A stretch of DNA of 6,489 bases, from positions 1-6,489 of the forward strand of contig JAUPKT010000179.1 of assembly GCA_030837305.1 (NCBI GenBank). Direction: 5' to 3'. The position numbers were made by a program, and so were the translations under genes. A model generated the notes under the pieces. It saw only the letters and a program-made list of their open reading frames with translations, was not told the origin of the DNA and made no database searches. This document shows positions 6,485 through 6,489 of this stretch, in pieces; the first letter of the stretch is position 1, and each line of letters opens with the position of its first letter. Origin of the DNA: Thermodesulfobacteriota bacterium. Its GTDB lineage: Bacteria > Desulfobacterota > Desulfomonilia > Desulfomonilales > Desulfomonilaceae.

Positions 6485-6489
6485 CAATG

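Overview
The window reads as a chromosomal housekeeping/catabolic region of an anaerobic bacterium, most plausibly a strict anaerobe of the Desulfobacterota (sulfate reducer or syntroph). This is inferred from a biotin-dependent glutaconyl-CoA decarboxylase alpha subunit, a rubrerythrin, a DUF2225 protein and a moderate GC content. No phylogenetic search could be run, so the taxon is a guess. I see no transposase, integrase, CRISPR array, phage gene or degenerate gene.

The left half (1-3270) is transcribed leftward and looks like a three-gene operon in the order gcdA, rbr, gltA. GcdA (577 aa) is the carboxyltransferase subunit of glutaconyl-CoA decarboxylase, which converts glutaconyl-CoA to crotonyl-CoA. 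Rubrerythrin (167 aa) is a diiron/rubredoxin peroxide-scavenging protein. Citrate synthase is cut by the left window edge exactly at its catalytic Asp. The rbr-gltA junction is only 14 nt, and the gltA ribosome binding site lies 1 nt after the rbr stop. A probable promoter overlapped by a 7-bp inverted repeat (possible operator) lies upstream of gcdA. Metabolically the set links degradation of glutaryl/glutaconyl-CoA (from aromatic compounds, dicarboxylic acids or glutamate) to acetyl-CoA use in the TCA cycle, with an oxidative-stress protein expressed alongside.

The middle (3441-4235, leftward) holds a 264-aa DUF2225-type protein with two CxxC pairs and an alpha-helical TPR-like part; its function is unknown. 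A strong hairpin follows its stop codon. A 168-bp divergent intergenic region separates it from a rightward gene (4404-6323) for a short UvrD/Rep/PcrA-type superfamily 1 helicase with all main motifs intact.

The right end has a complete tRNA-Ser(GCU) gene with encoded CCA, preceded by a consensus TTGACA -35 element. Overall the region looks ordinary. The points worth a second look are the gcdA-rbr-gltA grouping without the other decarboxylase subunits, the operator-like repeat, and the uncharacterised DUF2225 gene divergent from the helicase.
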